Below are positions 1 through 7,855 of a DNA stretch of 14,140 nt, piece by piece. Positions within the stretch are counted from its first letter, which is position 1, and each line of letters opens with the position of its first letter. Location of the stretch: assembly GCF_031082345.1 (NCBI RefSeq), contig NZ_JAVHLH010000046.1, positions 1 through 14,140 on the forward strand, given 5' to 3'. The notes under the pieces are model-generated. The model was not told the DNA's origin. It made no database searches and saw only the letters and a list, made by a program, of their open reading frames with translations. The DNA is from Brevundimonas sp. (GTDB lineage Bacteria; Pseudomonadota; Alphaproteobacteria; Caulobacterales; Caulobacteraceae). The translations under genes were made by a program, and so were the position numbers.

Positions 1-29
1 TCGAGGCCGGCTGAAAATCGGTCCCGGAA

Positions 30-67
30 ACGACAACGGCCGCCCCCGTCGCCGGGGCGGCCGTCGT
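30..67 (-). terminator. Possible intrinsic terminator downstream of sciP
   Basis: A strong GC-rich hairpin lies just past the sciP stop codon. The nine bases at 38-46 pair perfectly with 54-62 around a 7-base loop. An outer ACGAC/GTCGT pairing (30-34 with 63-67) extends the stem past a 3-base bulge. Read on the minus strand the stem is followed only by a short T tract, so termination may be inefficient. Seen directly as an inverted repeat; the terminator role is inferred from its position. Confidence 0.45.
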
Positions 68-85
68 ATCTTTCGGGGAGTGGAT

Positions 86-391
86 CTAGCTGCCGCGGCC
101 GTAGTGCTGGATGCGGGTCGTGCGCAGGCCCTGCATGCCCCACTTGTCGATGGCCTTCTGCCAGGCGAGGAACTCCTCGGCGGTCAGACGATAGCGCGCC
201 AGCGCGTCGTCCAGGCTGATCAGTCCGCCGCGCACGGCGGCCACGACCTCGGCCTTGCGGCGGATCACCCAGCGGTCCGTATTGGCCGGCGGAAGATCGT
301 GCAGGGTCAGGGGCGTGCCCGTCGGGCCGACCACGTACTGTTCGCCTTGATTATTAAGGCGTCGCTCTTGCAACATGGGCTTATGCCTCAT
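86..391 (-). CDS. sciP: CtrA inhibitor SciP (DUF1153 family)
   Basis: Small DNA-binding regulator of 101 residues. In Caulobacter, SciP accumulates in G1/swarmer cells and blocks CtrA-activated transcription, interfering with CtrA recruitment of RNA polymerase. The DUF1153 core is clear: a GPTGTPLTLHDLPP segment, then WVIRRKAEVVAAVRGGLIS and LTAEEFLAWQ, which together make a helix-turn-helix-like fold. The start is uncertain. ATG at 391 has only a weak upstream purine tract, whereas the in-frame ATG at 376 (protein beginning MLQERR) has GAGG 9 bases upstream and would give 96 residues. It lies downstream of the hook gene flgE on the same strand, separated by 148 bp containing a CtrA-like box, so it probably has its own promoter. 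The location beside hook genes matches Caulobacter. Family identity is very likely; the regulatory role is from the family. Confidence 0.93.
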   Translation of the reverse strand: MRHKPMLQERRLNNQGEQYVVGPTGTPLTLHDLPPANTDRWVIRRKAEVVAAVRGGLISLDDALARYRLTAEEFLAWQKAIDKWGMQGLRTTRIQHYGRGS

Positions 392-429
392 TGACCACCA
401 TCACTAAGGCTGAACCGTAGCGGTCGGCG

Positions 430-445
430 GCTAAGGGCCGTTTAA
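430..445 (-). promoter_or_regulatory. CtrA-like binding box upstream of sciP
   Basis: On the minus strand the bases read TTAA, seven bases, then TTAGC. This differs at one position from the CtrA consensus TTAA-N7-TTAAC. It lies about 40 bp upstream of the sciP start and points toward it, in the only non-coding gap between flgE and sciP. CtrA activation of sciP is known in Caulobacter and would form a negative feedback loop. The sequence match is direct; binding is inferred. Confidence 0.6.
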
Positions 446-539
446 GCGTCGTGGTGAAGGAAAACCTAAAATGGCCCTCCTCCACCTGCTCAACATTCAA
501 CAAAGACTTCATTGAGGTTTACGGCCCCTTACTCGGAGA

Positions 540-2024
540 TCAGCGTTTGATGCTGATGAGTTCAGCCAGCATTTCGTCTGCGGTGGTGATGATCTTGGAC
601 GAGGCGGAGTAGGCCCGCTGGGTGGTGATCAGGCCGGTGAACTCCGCCGACAGATCGACCGTGGAAGCCTCGAGCTGGGAGGCGCCGAGCATGCCGGCGC
701 CGCCGGAACCCGCAGCCTTGAGGTTGAACGTCCCGGAACCCTGGCTGACCCGGAATGCGTTGCCGGACACTTCTGACAGCGCGTCGGCGCTGGGGAAGGT
801 CGCCAGGGCGACCTGGGCGATCTGGCGGGTGACGCCGTTGTCGAAGATGGCCGTGACGAAGCCCTTCTCGTCGATCTTGACCTCCGACAGGTTGCCGAAG
901 GCGGTGCCGTTGGTCAGCGTGGCCTGGACCACCGAGGCGCTGTCGTACTGCGACAGGCCCCCGGCGGCGGCGGTGAGGTCGAAGGTGATGACCTGATCAT
1001 CGATGCCGAGTTGCTGTCCCCACATGAACTCGCCCGCGCCCAGGGCGGCCGGATTGGTGTCCGAGGCCCGGAAGGTCAGCGATGCGGCGGACGGGTCGGC
1101 GAACAAGGCCGCGCCCGCCGGCATGGCGGCCATGGCGTCCACGTCCAGACGGCCGTCCTGGGTGAAGGCGATCAGGCCCGACTTGAGCACGCCGTCGACG
1201 CCGAGACTGGCGTCGGTGGTGACGTCGGATGCAGGCATGGCCCGCACCTCGGCGTACCATTGGTTCGGAATCGTGCTCTTGAGGAAGGACACGGCCAGCG
1301 TGCGCTGTCCGCCCTTGGAGTCAGAGACCGGGATGGTGACTTCGAAGTCCGGCTTCACGCCGTTCCCGGTCTCCGGATCCCACATGGCCATCGAGTTGGT
1401 CATGACGTCATAGGCACCGGCGGCGGCCGGATCGGCGGGGTTGGCGTCGCGCGCCGCCCGGGCGATGGCCTCGGGCGAGGTCTCCTGGCTGGAGCGGAGG
1501 TTGGCGTTCAGCTGGACCCGCGTGGTGGGTTCGGCCGCACCGCCGACCGAGCCGACGTTGATGGTCCGCAGGCGGTTCAGGTCCGAAGGGTCGGTGGTGA
1601 TGTCGCCGTTGGCGTCGACCGGCCAGCCCTGGAGGTACAGGCCGGCGGTGTTCTTCAGATAGCCGAGATTGTCGACCCGGAAGGCGCCGGCGCGCGTGAA
1701 CAGGCGGGAGTCCGCCGGCGTCAGGTTCTCGGCCTTCTCGGTCACCACGAAGAAGCCCTGACCGGCGATGCCCAGGTCGGTCGAGGAGGTCGTCCGCTGC
1801 AGCTGTCCGTTCTGGCTGGTGTAGTGGCGCGCGCCCGCCAGCACGCCGCCGGCGGAATAGCCGGCCCCGGCGCTCTGGGCATTGACGACGGTCTGGAACT
1901 CGGCGGCCGAGCGTTTGTAGCCGACCGTGTTCACGTTCGCGATGTTCTGGGAGATGGCCGCCAGGGCGGCGGAGTTGGCGGTCAGGCCGGACACGCCGGC
2001 CAGTAGTGCGCTGTTGATGCTCAT
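540..2024 (-). CDS. flgE: Flagellar hook protein FlgE
   Basis: Structural subunit of the flagellar hook, exported by the flagellar type III apparatus and polymerised outside the cell; 494 residues. The N-terminus is the conserved rod/hook signature (residues 1-40, including SQNIANVNTVGYKRS). It is followed by the FlgE/F/G D1 segment around residues 84-95 (GIAGQGFFVV) and a variable middle forming the outer domains. The C-terminal helix is canonical (ITTQRAYSASSKIITTADEM). It is longer than the E. coli protein (about 400 residues), as is usual in alphaproteobacteria. AAGGAG sits about 8 bases before the ATG at 2024. It is the last gene of fliK-flgD-flgE, 13 bp after flgD, and is probably driven by the sigma-54 promoter ahead of fliK. 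Confidence 0.96.
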   Translation of the reverse strand: MSINSALLAGVSGLTANSAALAAISQNIANVNTVGYKRSAAEFQTVVNAQSAGAGYSAGGVLAGARHYTSQNGQLQRTTSSTDLGIAGQGFFVVTEKAENLTPADSRLFTRAGAFRVDNLGYLKNTAGLYLQGWPVDANGDITTDPSDLNRLRTINVGSVGGAAEPTTRVQLNANLRSSQETSPEAIARAARDANPADPAAAGAYDVMTNSMAMWDPETGNGVKPDFEVTIPVSDSKGGQRTLAVSFLKSTIPNQWYAEVRAMPASDVTTDASLGVDGVLKSGLIAFTQDGRLDVDAMAAMPAGAALFADPSAASLTFRASDTNPAALGAGEFMWGQQLGIDDQVITFDLTAAAGGLSQYDSASVVQATLTNGTAFGNLSEVKIDEKGFVTAIFDNGVTRQIAQVALATFPSADALSEVSGNAFRVSQGSGTFNLKAAGSGGAGMLGASQLEASTVDLSAEFTGLITTQRAYSASSKIITTADEMLAELISIKR

Positions 2025-2037
2025 GGCGCGGGGCTCC

Positions 2038-2787
2038 TTACGAGAACAGTTTCAGGGGATTGAGAGAGGAGGCGAGCGAGGCCAGCAGGCCCTCGTCGGC
2101 GGCGGCGGAAGGGGTTGCGGCTGTTCGGGCCTCTTCCAGCGCGATCAGGCTGGACATCGGCAGGATCGAATTTCCGACGGTCAGGAAGACTTCCCCGTCG
2201 TACATCTCGACGCCGGTGACGCGGCCCTGGGTCAGGACCTGGGCGTCGATGGCGCCGCCGGAGGCGTCCTTGGCGACGACCCTCAGCGAATAGACCTGGC
2301 CTTCCTCGCCGTCATTGCCGCTGGTGGCTTCGCCGTCCCAGGAGAATTCGTGGACGCCGGTGGTCTTGTCCGGCGCGTCGCCGGACCAGACCACGTTGCC
2401 CGCGCCGTCCACGACTTCGAGCTTGGCCGTCGACGCGTTGGAGGCGATCTCATAGCTCCACGCGGCCTCGCCGTCGGTGAACTTGGTCGCCGACCAGGCC
2501 GCGGTCGCCTCCTTGCCGATATAGTTGGCCGCGCTTTCGAGACCGCCGCCGCCCTGGGCCGAGACCAGACTCTTGAGCAGTTCATTGGTCAGCAGTTGCT
2601 GCTCGACGCCCGCCATCTGCGTCAGCTGGGCGGTGAACTGGTTGGAATCGACCGGCGACAGCGGGTCCTGGTTCTTCAACTGCGAGGTCAGAAGCGACAG
2701 AAAGGTCTCGAAATTCGAGGCCAGCATGGCCGAACCGCTGTTGATCCGGTTGGTCGCGTTATTGGTGGTGGTGACGGCGTCAACCAT
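2038..2787 (-). CDS. flgD: Flagellar hook assembly (capping) protein FlgD
   Basis: Scaffold protein that caps the growing hook and promotes FlgE polymerisation, then is discarded; 249 residues. The diagnostic N-terminal segment is present at about residues 22-75: NFETFLSLLTSQLKNQDPLSP, then a Q-rich helix with FTAQLTQMAGVEQQ. The middle and C-terminal part (about 85-200) fits the FlgD Ig-like/Tudor-like fold, with a WSGDAPD...FSWDG stretch typical of the family. The start at 2787 lies only 3 bp past the fliK stop; a GAAGG within the end of fliK serves as ribosome binding site, which suggests translational coupling. Same operon and function as fliK and flgE. Confidence 0.95.
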   Translation of the reverse strand: MVDAVTTTNNATNRINSGSAMLASNFETFLSLLTSQLKNQDPLSPVDSNQFTAQLTQMAGVEQQLLTNELLKSLVSAQGGGGLESAANYIGKEATAAWSATKFTDGEAAWSYEIASNASTAKLEVVDGAGNVVWSGDAPDKTTGVHEFSWDGEATSGNDGEEGQVYSLRVVAKDASGGAIDAQVLTQGRVTGVEMYDGEVFLTVGNSILPMSSLIALEEARTAATPSAAADEGLLASLASSLNPLKLFS

Positions 2788-2790
2788 CGG

Positions 2791-4290
2791 TCAGACCTTC
2801 ATGTCCACGCCCGAGGGCGAGAGGGAGAGCGCCAGCCATTGCGGCGGCTGGGCCACGTCGACTTCGGATTTCAGGCGGGCGGCGGCGGCGAAGGCGCGGT
2901 TCTGGCCGTGCCGGGCGTCCTGCCCGCGGTCGAAGGCGCTGGAGCCGCTGTCGCGGTCGGCGAATTCAAAGGCGTCCTCGGCCAGGTGGAATCCGGCGGC
3001 CTCGAGCTGTCGCCGCAGTTCGTCGACCCGACCGCGCATGTCAGTGGCGGCGGCCGGATTGTCGAACGCCAGCCGCGCGGCGAGCCGGCCTTCGGAGTCG
3101 ATATCCAGCTTGACGTCCACCCGGCCCAGTTCGGCCGGCCTCAGCGCGATCTCGAAGCGGGTCGAACGGCCTTCAAGCCTGCGCTGGATTTGCGCGGCGA
3201 TCTGGGCCGTGGCGTCGATGGAGGCTCGGGACAGGGTCGACAGGCTGTGATCCCGCGCCGGGGCGGCGGCTTCGGACTGGGCCGTCGTCGGTCCGCCGGA
3301 GGAATGGCCTTCGTCCTGGGCCGGGGCCGAGGAGTCTGCTTGCGGGGCGACCGGCGTCGGTGCGGTCGGCGGGGACGGCCTGGCGGCGGGGTCCGCAGGC
3401 GCGGACGGCGCCGAACCGGTCACGCCCGTGGCTTTCGCGGCCGCCGGCGTGGAGGTTGGCGCGGTTTGCGTTTCGTCCAGCGGCTTCGACGTGCGTTCGG
3501 CCAGGGCCCTCAACGGCGGCGGCGGTTGAAGCGAGGGTGGATGCCCCAACCCGGTTCCCGGGCGGGCCGGGCCGCCCGCGGATCCGGACTCGGCGGTTTC
3601 CATGACGTCCCCCCCGCCCGTTGCAGGCGGCGCGTCATCCGCGGGGTCCGTTCCGGGCAGGATCTGCGGCTGGGGCGCCTTGCTGTCGGATGCGCCGGGC
3701 AGAATCTGCCGGCCGAGGTCCTTGGCCGCCACGCCGGCAGGCAGGACGAGCGGTTCGGCGTCCTTGGCCGGCGTCGTGCCGGGCAGGACCTGCGGCTCCG
3801 GCGCCTTCGTCTCCACGGCGCCTGGCAGGACGAGCGGTTCGGCCTCCTTGGTCGGCGTCGCATCCGGCAGCACCTGCGGCTCCGGCGCCTTGGCGTCCAC
3901 GCCGCCAGGCAGGACAAGCGGTTCGGCGTCCTTGGTCGGGGTCGCGCCCGGCAGCACCTGCGGCTCGGGCGCCTTGGTCTCCGCGGCGCCTGGCAGGACG
4001 AGCGCCTCGGCGTCCTTGGCCGGCGTCGTGCCGGGCAGGACCTGCGGCTCCGGCGCTTTCGCGTCCACCGCGCCCGGCAGGACAAGCGGCTCGGAGCCGT
4101 CATCCGCGGCCTTGGCGTTGGCCAGCTGTGTCGTGCGCCCGTCGTGCGAAACGGCGCCGTCCTCGCCGTCCGGTGAGAGAAGCGCGGCGAGAATACCCCG
4201 GAAGCCGGACGCGTCTTCGCTCGCCGACGATCCCCGCGGGGCGCCTGGCGCGACGGACGCGATCATGGAGAGGATGGCTTGAGCGGACAT
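2791..4290 (-). CDS. fliK: Flagellar hook-length control protein FliK, repeat-rich
   Basis: Molecular ruler that measures hook length and switches the export apparatus from hook to filament substrates; 499 residues. Identity rests on the C-terminal Flg_hook domain (roughly residues 370-445), with FEIALRPAELGRVDVKL followed by a helix LRRQLEAAGFHL, and on its position ahead of flgD and flgE. Residues 69-222 are eleven tandem 14-residue units of the form [L/Q]VLPGxxxxKxxEP, followed by a Pro/Ala-rich linker. The repeat makes up almost a third of the protein. The ATG at 4290 has no convincing Shine-Dalgarno sequence. The start is nevertheless plausible because a sigma-54 promoter on this strand ends about 70 bp upstream. 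A second in-frame ATG lies 8 codons downstream. It is the first gene of the hook operon. Confidence 0.92.
   Translation of the reverse strand: MSAQAILSMIASVAPGAPRGSSASEDASGFRGILAALLSPDGEDGAVSHDGRTTQLANAKAADDGSEPLVLPGAVDAKAPEPQVLPGTTPAKDAEALVLPGAAETKAPEPQVLPGATPTKDAEPLVLPGGVDAKAPEPQVLPDATPTKEAEPLVLPGAVETKAPEPQVLPGTTPAKDAEPLVLPAGVAAKDLGRQILPGASDSKAPQPQILPGTDPADDAPPATGGGDVMETAESGSAGGPARPGTGLGHPPSLQPPPPLRALAERTSKPLDETQTAPTSTPAAAKATGVTGSAPSAPADPAARPSPPTAPTPVAPQADSSAPAQDEGHSSGGPTTAQSEAAAPARDHSLSTLSRASIDATAQIAAQIQRRLEGRSTRFEIALRPAELGRVDVKLDIDSEGRLAARLAFDNPAAATDMRGRVDELRRQLEAAGFHLAEDAFEFADRDSGSSAFDRGQDARHGQNRAFAAAARLKSEVDVAQPPQWLALSLSPSGVDMKV
3625..4086 (-). repeat. Eleven tandem 42-bp units in fliK (14-residue repeats)
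   Basis: Eleven consecutive in-frame 42-bp units encode 14-residue repeats. They alternate between an LVLPG-type and a QVLPG-type unit, giving an 84-bp higher-order period. Units 1-8 are very similar; units 9-11 are degenerate (one has LVLPAG, two begin QILPG). Every unit keeps an LP pair, most keep a Lys at position 10 and EP at the end. The array is seen directly; expansion by recombination or slippage, and an effect on ruler length, are inferences. Confidence 0.9.
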
Positions 4291-4360
4291 AGTCCCGAGG
4301 GGCGTCGCCGGAGCGATGTGACAGGGGCGCCTGCTGCGCCGAACATTCGGAGGGCCAGCC

Positions 4361-4375
4361 GCAAGTCGTGGGCCA
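4361..4375 (-). promoter_or_regulatory. Sigma-54 promoter for fliK-flgD-flgE
   Basis: Read on the minus strand: TGGC at 4375-4372, seven bases, TTGC at 4364-4361. This is the exact -24/-12 spacing of sigma-54 promoters (TGGC-N7-TTGC). Transcription should start near 4349, giving a leader of about 59 bases before the fliK ATG at 4290. It corresponds to the flbG-type hook operon promoter of Caulobacter, which uses sigma-54 with FlbD. Sequence match is direct; use is inferred. Confidence 0.82.
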
Positions 4376-4475
4376 CTTCATCGGCGCTCCCTAATCGACG
4401 GAAAACACGAAGGAATTTCACGAACACGCGGCATGGGGCGCTGACGCTGCTTGGTCGAATATTGCCGTGTAGAGA

Positions 4476-4489
4476 CGTTTCTTGCCCGG
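4476..4489 (-). promoter_or_regulatory. ftr-like (FlbD-type) element between the divergent promoters
   Basis: The minus strand reads CCGGGCAAGAAACG. It matches a second element at 4619-4632 on the plus strand in 12 of 14 positions. It lies roughly 130 bp upstream of the predicted fliK start point and about 65 bp upstream of the flgK start point, suitable for an enhancer shared by both. The Caulobacter flbG/flaN region carries comparable ftr elements bound by FlbD. The repeated motif is seen directly; assignment to FlbD rests on context and recalled motif character. Confidence 0.45.
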
Positions 4490-4522
4490 CGCCGGCGCCG
4501 CAGGTGCGCTGCAGGCGTCGAC

Positions 4523-4537
4523 TGGCCCGTCGTTTGC
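4523..4537 (+). promoter_or_regulatory. Sigma-54 promoter for flgK-flgL
   Basis: TGGC at 4523-4526 and TTGC at 4534-4537 are separated by seven bases, with CCG after TGGC close to the ACG of the consensus. Expected start is near 4549, leaving a leader of about 134 bases before the flgK ATG at 4683. It is divergent from the fliK promoter 148 bp away, the same arrangement as flaN/flbG in Caulobacter. Match is direct; activity inferred. Confidence 0.8.
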
Positions 4538-4618
4538 GCTCCTTGTCGGTCATGACTCAGGCGCGAAAGACGAACTCGCGGAATTACAGCAACTTGGCCG
4601 AGCGACCTGGGTTCGCTG

Positions 4619-4632
4619 CCGGGCAAAAAGCG
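4619..4632 (+). promoter_or_regulatory. ftr-like (FlbD-type) element in the flgK leader
   Basis: CCGGGCAAAAAGCG, 12 of 14 positions identical to the element at 4476-4489 on the other strand. It falls about 70-83 bases downstream of the predicted flgK transcription start. A downstream position is unusual for a sigma-54 enhancer, but the Caulobacter flaN gene is known to have downstream ftr sites. The role is inferred from the repeated motif and this parallel. Confidence 0.42.
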
Positions 4633-4682
4633 CGCATCGACTGGCAGGCCTTGCCGGGCGCCGCCGTATTGGAGACCCCCGC

Positions 4683-6797
4683 ATGTCGCTGAACGCCATC
4701 ATGAATACGGCGAGCACCGGGTTGACCGCGGCGCAGACCCAGCTTCGGGTCGTCTCGGACAACGTCTCCAACGTCAACACCCCCGGCTATGTCAGAAAGA
4801 TCGGTGATCAGGTCTCCCTGACCAGCCAGGGCATGGGCGCAGGCGTCGAGGTCGCGCGTATCCGGCTGGCGACCGACCGCTTTCTGCAGGCGGCGAGCCT
4901 GAACGCCGGCGCCGAGGCGGCCCGGCAGGGTGTTCGCCACGAGCTGTACGACCGCATTCAGTCCCTGTTCGGCGACCCGGGAGGAACCAGCGGGTTCTTT
5001 TCGCAGGTCGACTCCGTCTTTTCGGCCTTCGCGGCCAGCGCTGAGGATCCGACCTCTTCGCCCCGCCGCCAGGACGCCCTGTTCCGGACCCAGGCGCTGT
5101 TCGATGAGGCGGCGCGGATCGATGGGCAAATACGGGCCGTGCGCGAGGACGCGGACGGCCGGATCCAGAGCGCTGTCGAGAAGGCGAACAGCCTGCTGCA
5201 ACAGATCGAGGGCCTGAACCTCGAGATCGCCCGCGCCACGGTGATCAATGGCGACGCCTCGGGCGCGGAGACGGCCCAGTCCGCGCTGATCGGTCAATTG
5301 GCCGAGCTGGTGGACGTCCGCGTCACGACCCGCGCCGTCGGCGGCGTCTCGATCCGCACCGGCGCCGGAACCCTGCTGGCGGGCGAAGGGGCGGCGACGC
5401 TCGGCTATACGCGCGCCGGCACCGTCACGGGCGAAACGGCTTTCAACGAGATCTGGGTGACCGAGCCCGGCGGCCAGAAGCGGCCGCTGCTGGACAGTGT
5501 GGTTTCGGGCGAGATCAAGGGTCTGGTCGAACTGCGCGACATCGAGGCCCCTGCGACCTCGGAACGGCTGGCCGAACTCGTCGCCCACGTCGCCGACGAA
5601 CTGAACCGCGCCCATAACGCCAACAGCTCTGTCCCGGCTCCGGCCAGCCTGACCGGCCGCAATGTCGGTCAGGCCTTCGAAACCGCCATCGCGGGCTTCA
5701 CCGGTCAGACCACGGTGGCGGTCACCAATGCAGCGGGCGTCGTCCAGGCCCGGGCCGACATCGTCTTCAGCGGCGCGACCATGACGGTGAACGGCGCGGC
5801 GGCGACGCCGGCGACCTTCCTGACCGTATTGAACGCCCAACTGGGGGGCGCCGCGACAGCCAGCTTCGTCGACGGCAAGCTGACCATCGCGGCAGGCGGG
5901 GGCAACGGGGTGGCCGTCGCCGACGATCCGGCCAGCCCCTCCAGCAAGGCCGGGCGTGGCTTCTCGCACTATTTCGGGCTCAACGACCTGATCTCGACGG
6001 ATCGTCCGGCCTTCTACGAAACCGGCATGACGGCGGCGTCATCGCACGGCTTCACGGCCGGGGAGACGCTGAGTTTCCGCTTCGTGGGCGAGAGCGGCTC
6101 GAAGCTGCGGGACATACAGGTGACCGTGCCCGCGGGCGGCACGGTCGGCGACCTGATCACGGCCCTGAACGACACCGCGACGGGCGTGGGCCGCTACGGC
6201 TCCTTCGCCCTGGCGGCGGACGGATCACTCAGCTTCACCGGCTACGGCAGCCCGGCTCCGACGATGAGCGTGCTCGAGGACACGACCGTCCAGGTCCCGT
6301 CCGGGGTCTCGCTCACCGAACTGTTCGGCATCGGCGGCGGCGTGCGCGCCTCGCGCGCCGACGGCTTCTCGATCCGCACCGACATCCGTCAAAGCCCCGC
6401 CAAACTCGCGCTGGCCCAGCTGAACCTGTCCGCCGCGGTCGGCGCCTCGGCGCTGAGCATCGGCGACGGCCGAGGCGCGCTGCTGCTGGCGGACGCCGGA
6501 GAACGCTCGGCCAATTTCGCGCCCGCCGGCGATTCGTCCGGCGGTCTCATCTCGGTTTCCCGCTATGCCGCGGAGCTGTCCGGCGAGATCGGCGGCAAGG
6601 CGGTGGCGGCCAGGAATCGCAGCGATACGGCCGCGGCCCTCGCGACCGAGGCCTCAGCCCGCCAGACGGCCTACGAAGGCGTCAACCTGGATGAGGAACT
6701 GGTCCTGATGACCACCTACCAGCAGGCCTTCAACGCCTCGGCGCGGCTGATCCAGGCCGCCAAGGACATGTACGACACGCTTCTGGGGATGATCTGA
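4683..6797 (+). CDS. flgK: Flagellar hook-associated protein 1 FlgK
   Basis: First hook-filament junction protein, 704 residues, secreted through the flagellar export apparatus. The N-terminus has the rod/hook signature (residues 1-45, SDNVSNVNTPGYVRK). The C-terminus carries the axial signature (GVNLDEELVLMTTYQQAFNA, then SARLIQAAKDMYDTLLGMI). A long central region (about residues 330-600, Gly/Ala/Thr-rich) makes up the surface domains and explains why it is longer than the roughly 550-residue enteric protein. The ATG at 4683 is chosen because GGAG lies 8 bases upstream and the conserved N-terminus begins exactly there. The frame stays open for 67 codons upstream, but that stretch contains the promoter and an ftr-like site. 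Its stop overlaps the flgL start by one base. Confidence 0.95.
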   Translation: MSLNAIMNTASTGLTAAQTQLRVVSDNVSNVNTPGYVRKIGDQVSLTSQGMGAGVEVARIRLATDRFLQAASLNAGAEAARQGVRHELYDRIQSLFGDPGGTSGFFSQVDSVFSAFAASAEDPTSSPRRQDALFRTQALFDEAARIDGQIRAVREDADGRIQSAVEKANSLLQQIEGLNLEIARATVINGDASGAETAQSALIGQLAELVDVRVTTRAVGGVSIRTGAGTLLAGEGAATLGYTRAGTVTGETAFNEIWVTEPGGQKRPLLDSVVSGEIKGLVELRDIEAPATSERLAELVAHVADELNRAHNANSSVPAPASLTGRNVGQAFETAIAGFTGQTTVAVTNAAGVVQARADIVFSGATMTVNGAAATPATFLTVLNAQLGGAATASFVDGKLTIAAGGGNGVAVADDPASPSSKAGRGFSHYFGLNDLISTDRPAFYETGMTAASSHGFTAGETLSFRFVGESGSKLRDIQVTVPAGGTVGDLITALNDTATGVGRYGSFALAADGSLSFTGYGSPAPTMSVLEDTTVQVPSGVSLTELFGIGGGVRASRADGFSIRTDIRQSPAKLALAQLNLSAAVGASALSIGDGRGALLLADAGERSANFAPAGDSSGGLISVSRYAAELSGEIGGKAVAARNRSDTAAALATEASARQTAYEGVNLDEELVLMTTYQQAFNASARLIQAAKDMYDTLLGMI

Positions 6798-7723
6798 TGA
6801 ACCGCGTCGCCACCTTCGGAAACTATCAGTCCGCCTTGCTGGACCTGATGAACGCCCAGACCCGGGCGGCCGACGCCCAGGAGCGGGTGTCGACGCAGAA
6901 GGTCGCCACCGACCTCACCGGCTTCGGCCGGCAGTCCGAGACCCTGACCGCCCTGAAGGGCGCGCAGAGCCGGATCCAGGGCTTCATCGAGACGTCGAAG
7001 ACCGTAAGCGCCCGGCTGACGACCCAGGACCTGGCGATGTCCCAGGTCAGCGACGGCATTGCGGGTCTGCGCGAGGCCGTCGGCAGCGTCCTGGCGACCG
7101 ACTCGGCGGGGGCCCTGATGCTGGAGCTGGAAGGGCGCTTCCAGGCGATCCGCGGCGGCCTGACCATGCGGCACCACGGCGGTTACCTGTTCTCCGGCGC
7201 CTCGACCTCGACGTCGCCGGTCAACGTCGATACCCTGGCCGATCTGGCGGCCGCGCCCGATGTGGCCTCCGTGTTCGTCAACGATACGCTGAAGACCGCC
7301 AGCCGGGTGGCGGAGGGCACGACCCTGGAGACAGGTTTCCTGGCCGATGAGCTCGGCAGCGAAGTGTTCGAAATCCTCCGGGACATCCAGATCTACCACG
7401 CGGGTGTGAACGGCCCCCTGAACGGCAAGGTCAACGACGCCCAGAAGGCCTTTCTCACCACCCAGCTCGGCCGTCTGGAACAGGCCGCCACCGGGGTGAT
7501 CGACAAGATGGCCAAGACCGGTTCCATGGCGAACCAGGTCGAGAACCTCACGCGCAGCCATGAGGCGCAGCAGGTCTCGCTGGATGAGCTGGTGTCGGAC
7601 CGGACCGATGCTGACATGGCGGCGGCGATCACGGATCTGCAGCTGTCGCAGGTCGCCATCCAGGCGTCAGCGCAGGTGATCTCTCAACTCCGGCAGGTCT
7701 CGTTGCTCAACTACCTGACCTGA
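6797..7723 (+). CDS. flgL: Flagellar hook-associated protein 3 FlgL
   Basis: Second hook-filament junction protein, joining FlgK to flagellin; 308 residues. It has the flagellin-like N-terminal helix (residues 1-60, Gln/Ala-rich with QERVSTQKVATDLTG). The matching C-terminal helix ends AAITDLQLSQVAIQASAQVI and LLNYLT, characteristic of FlgL. The middle includes a beta-rich segment with HHGGYLFSGASTSTSPVNVD, another FlgL hallmark. Start and stop are shared with flgK in a TGATG overlap, so the two are translationally coupled and driven from the same sigma-54 promoter. It is the last flagellar gene on this side; the next gene belongs to a different system after 132 bp. Confidence 0.93.
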   Translation: MNRVATFGNYQSALLDLMNAQTRAADAQERVSTQKVATDLTGFGRQSETLTALKGAQSRIQGFIETSKTVSARLTTQDLAMSQVSDGIAGLREAVGSVLATDSAGALMLELEGRFQAIRGGLTMRHHGGYLFSGASTSTSPVNVDTLADLAAAPDVASVFVNDTLKTASRVAEGTTLETGFLADELGSEVFEILRDIQIYHAGVNGPLNGKVNDAQKAFLTTQLGRLEQAATGVIDKMAKTGSMANQVENLTRSHEAQQVSLDELVSDRTDADMAAAITDLQLSQVAIQASAQVISQLRQVSLLNYLT

Positions 7724-7855
7724 CGCTGCAAGACGCCCAGGCAACGGGTTGGTCGCCGTGTCTGAACGAATACGGCCGGGGGACGTTCTTCGCCTGCCCC
7801 AGCTTTGCCGTGCTCGGACCGTAGGCAAAATGAACGGCGCAATCTAGGTAGGGGC

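Noticed and set aside
3625..4086. Regular repeats as a possible CRISPR array
   Set aside because: The repeats are contiguous, in frame and encode a protein repeat inside FliK; there are no spacers.
1927..4176. Long plus-strand open frame opposite flgE, flgD and fliK
   Set aside because: Arg/Gly-rich shadow frame of high-GC coding DNA; the minus strand holds clear flagellar genes throughout.
4642..4654. TGGC...TTGC pair as another sigma-54 promoter
   Set aside because: Only five bases separate the elements; sigma-54 requires seven. A second near-match at 4452-4465 is one base short and lacks the C of TGGC.
4482..4682. 67-codon upstream extension of flgK
   Set aside because: It runs through the sigma-54 promoter and an ftr-like element; the conserved FlgK N-terminus and GGAG ribosome site fix the start at 4683.
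4584..5969. Long minus-strand open frame opposite flgK
   Set aside because: Low-information Gly/Arg-rich translation antisense to an unambiguous FlgK; it has no recognisable domain.
7724..7855. Promoter for the lipid transporter operon
   Set aside because: A promoter is expected in this 132-bp gap, but I found only weak -35/-10 candidates and no sigma-54 or CtrA motif worth listing.
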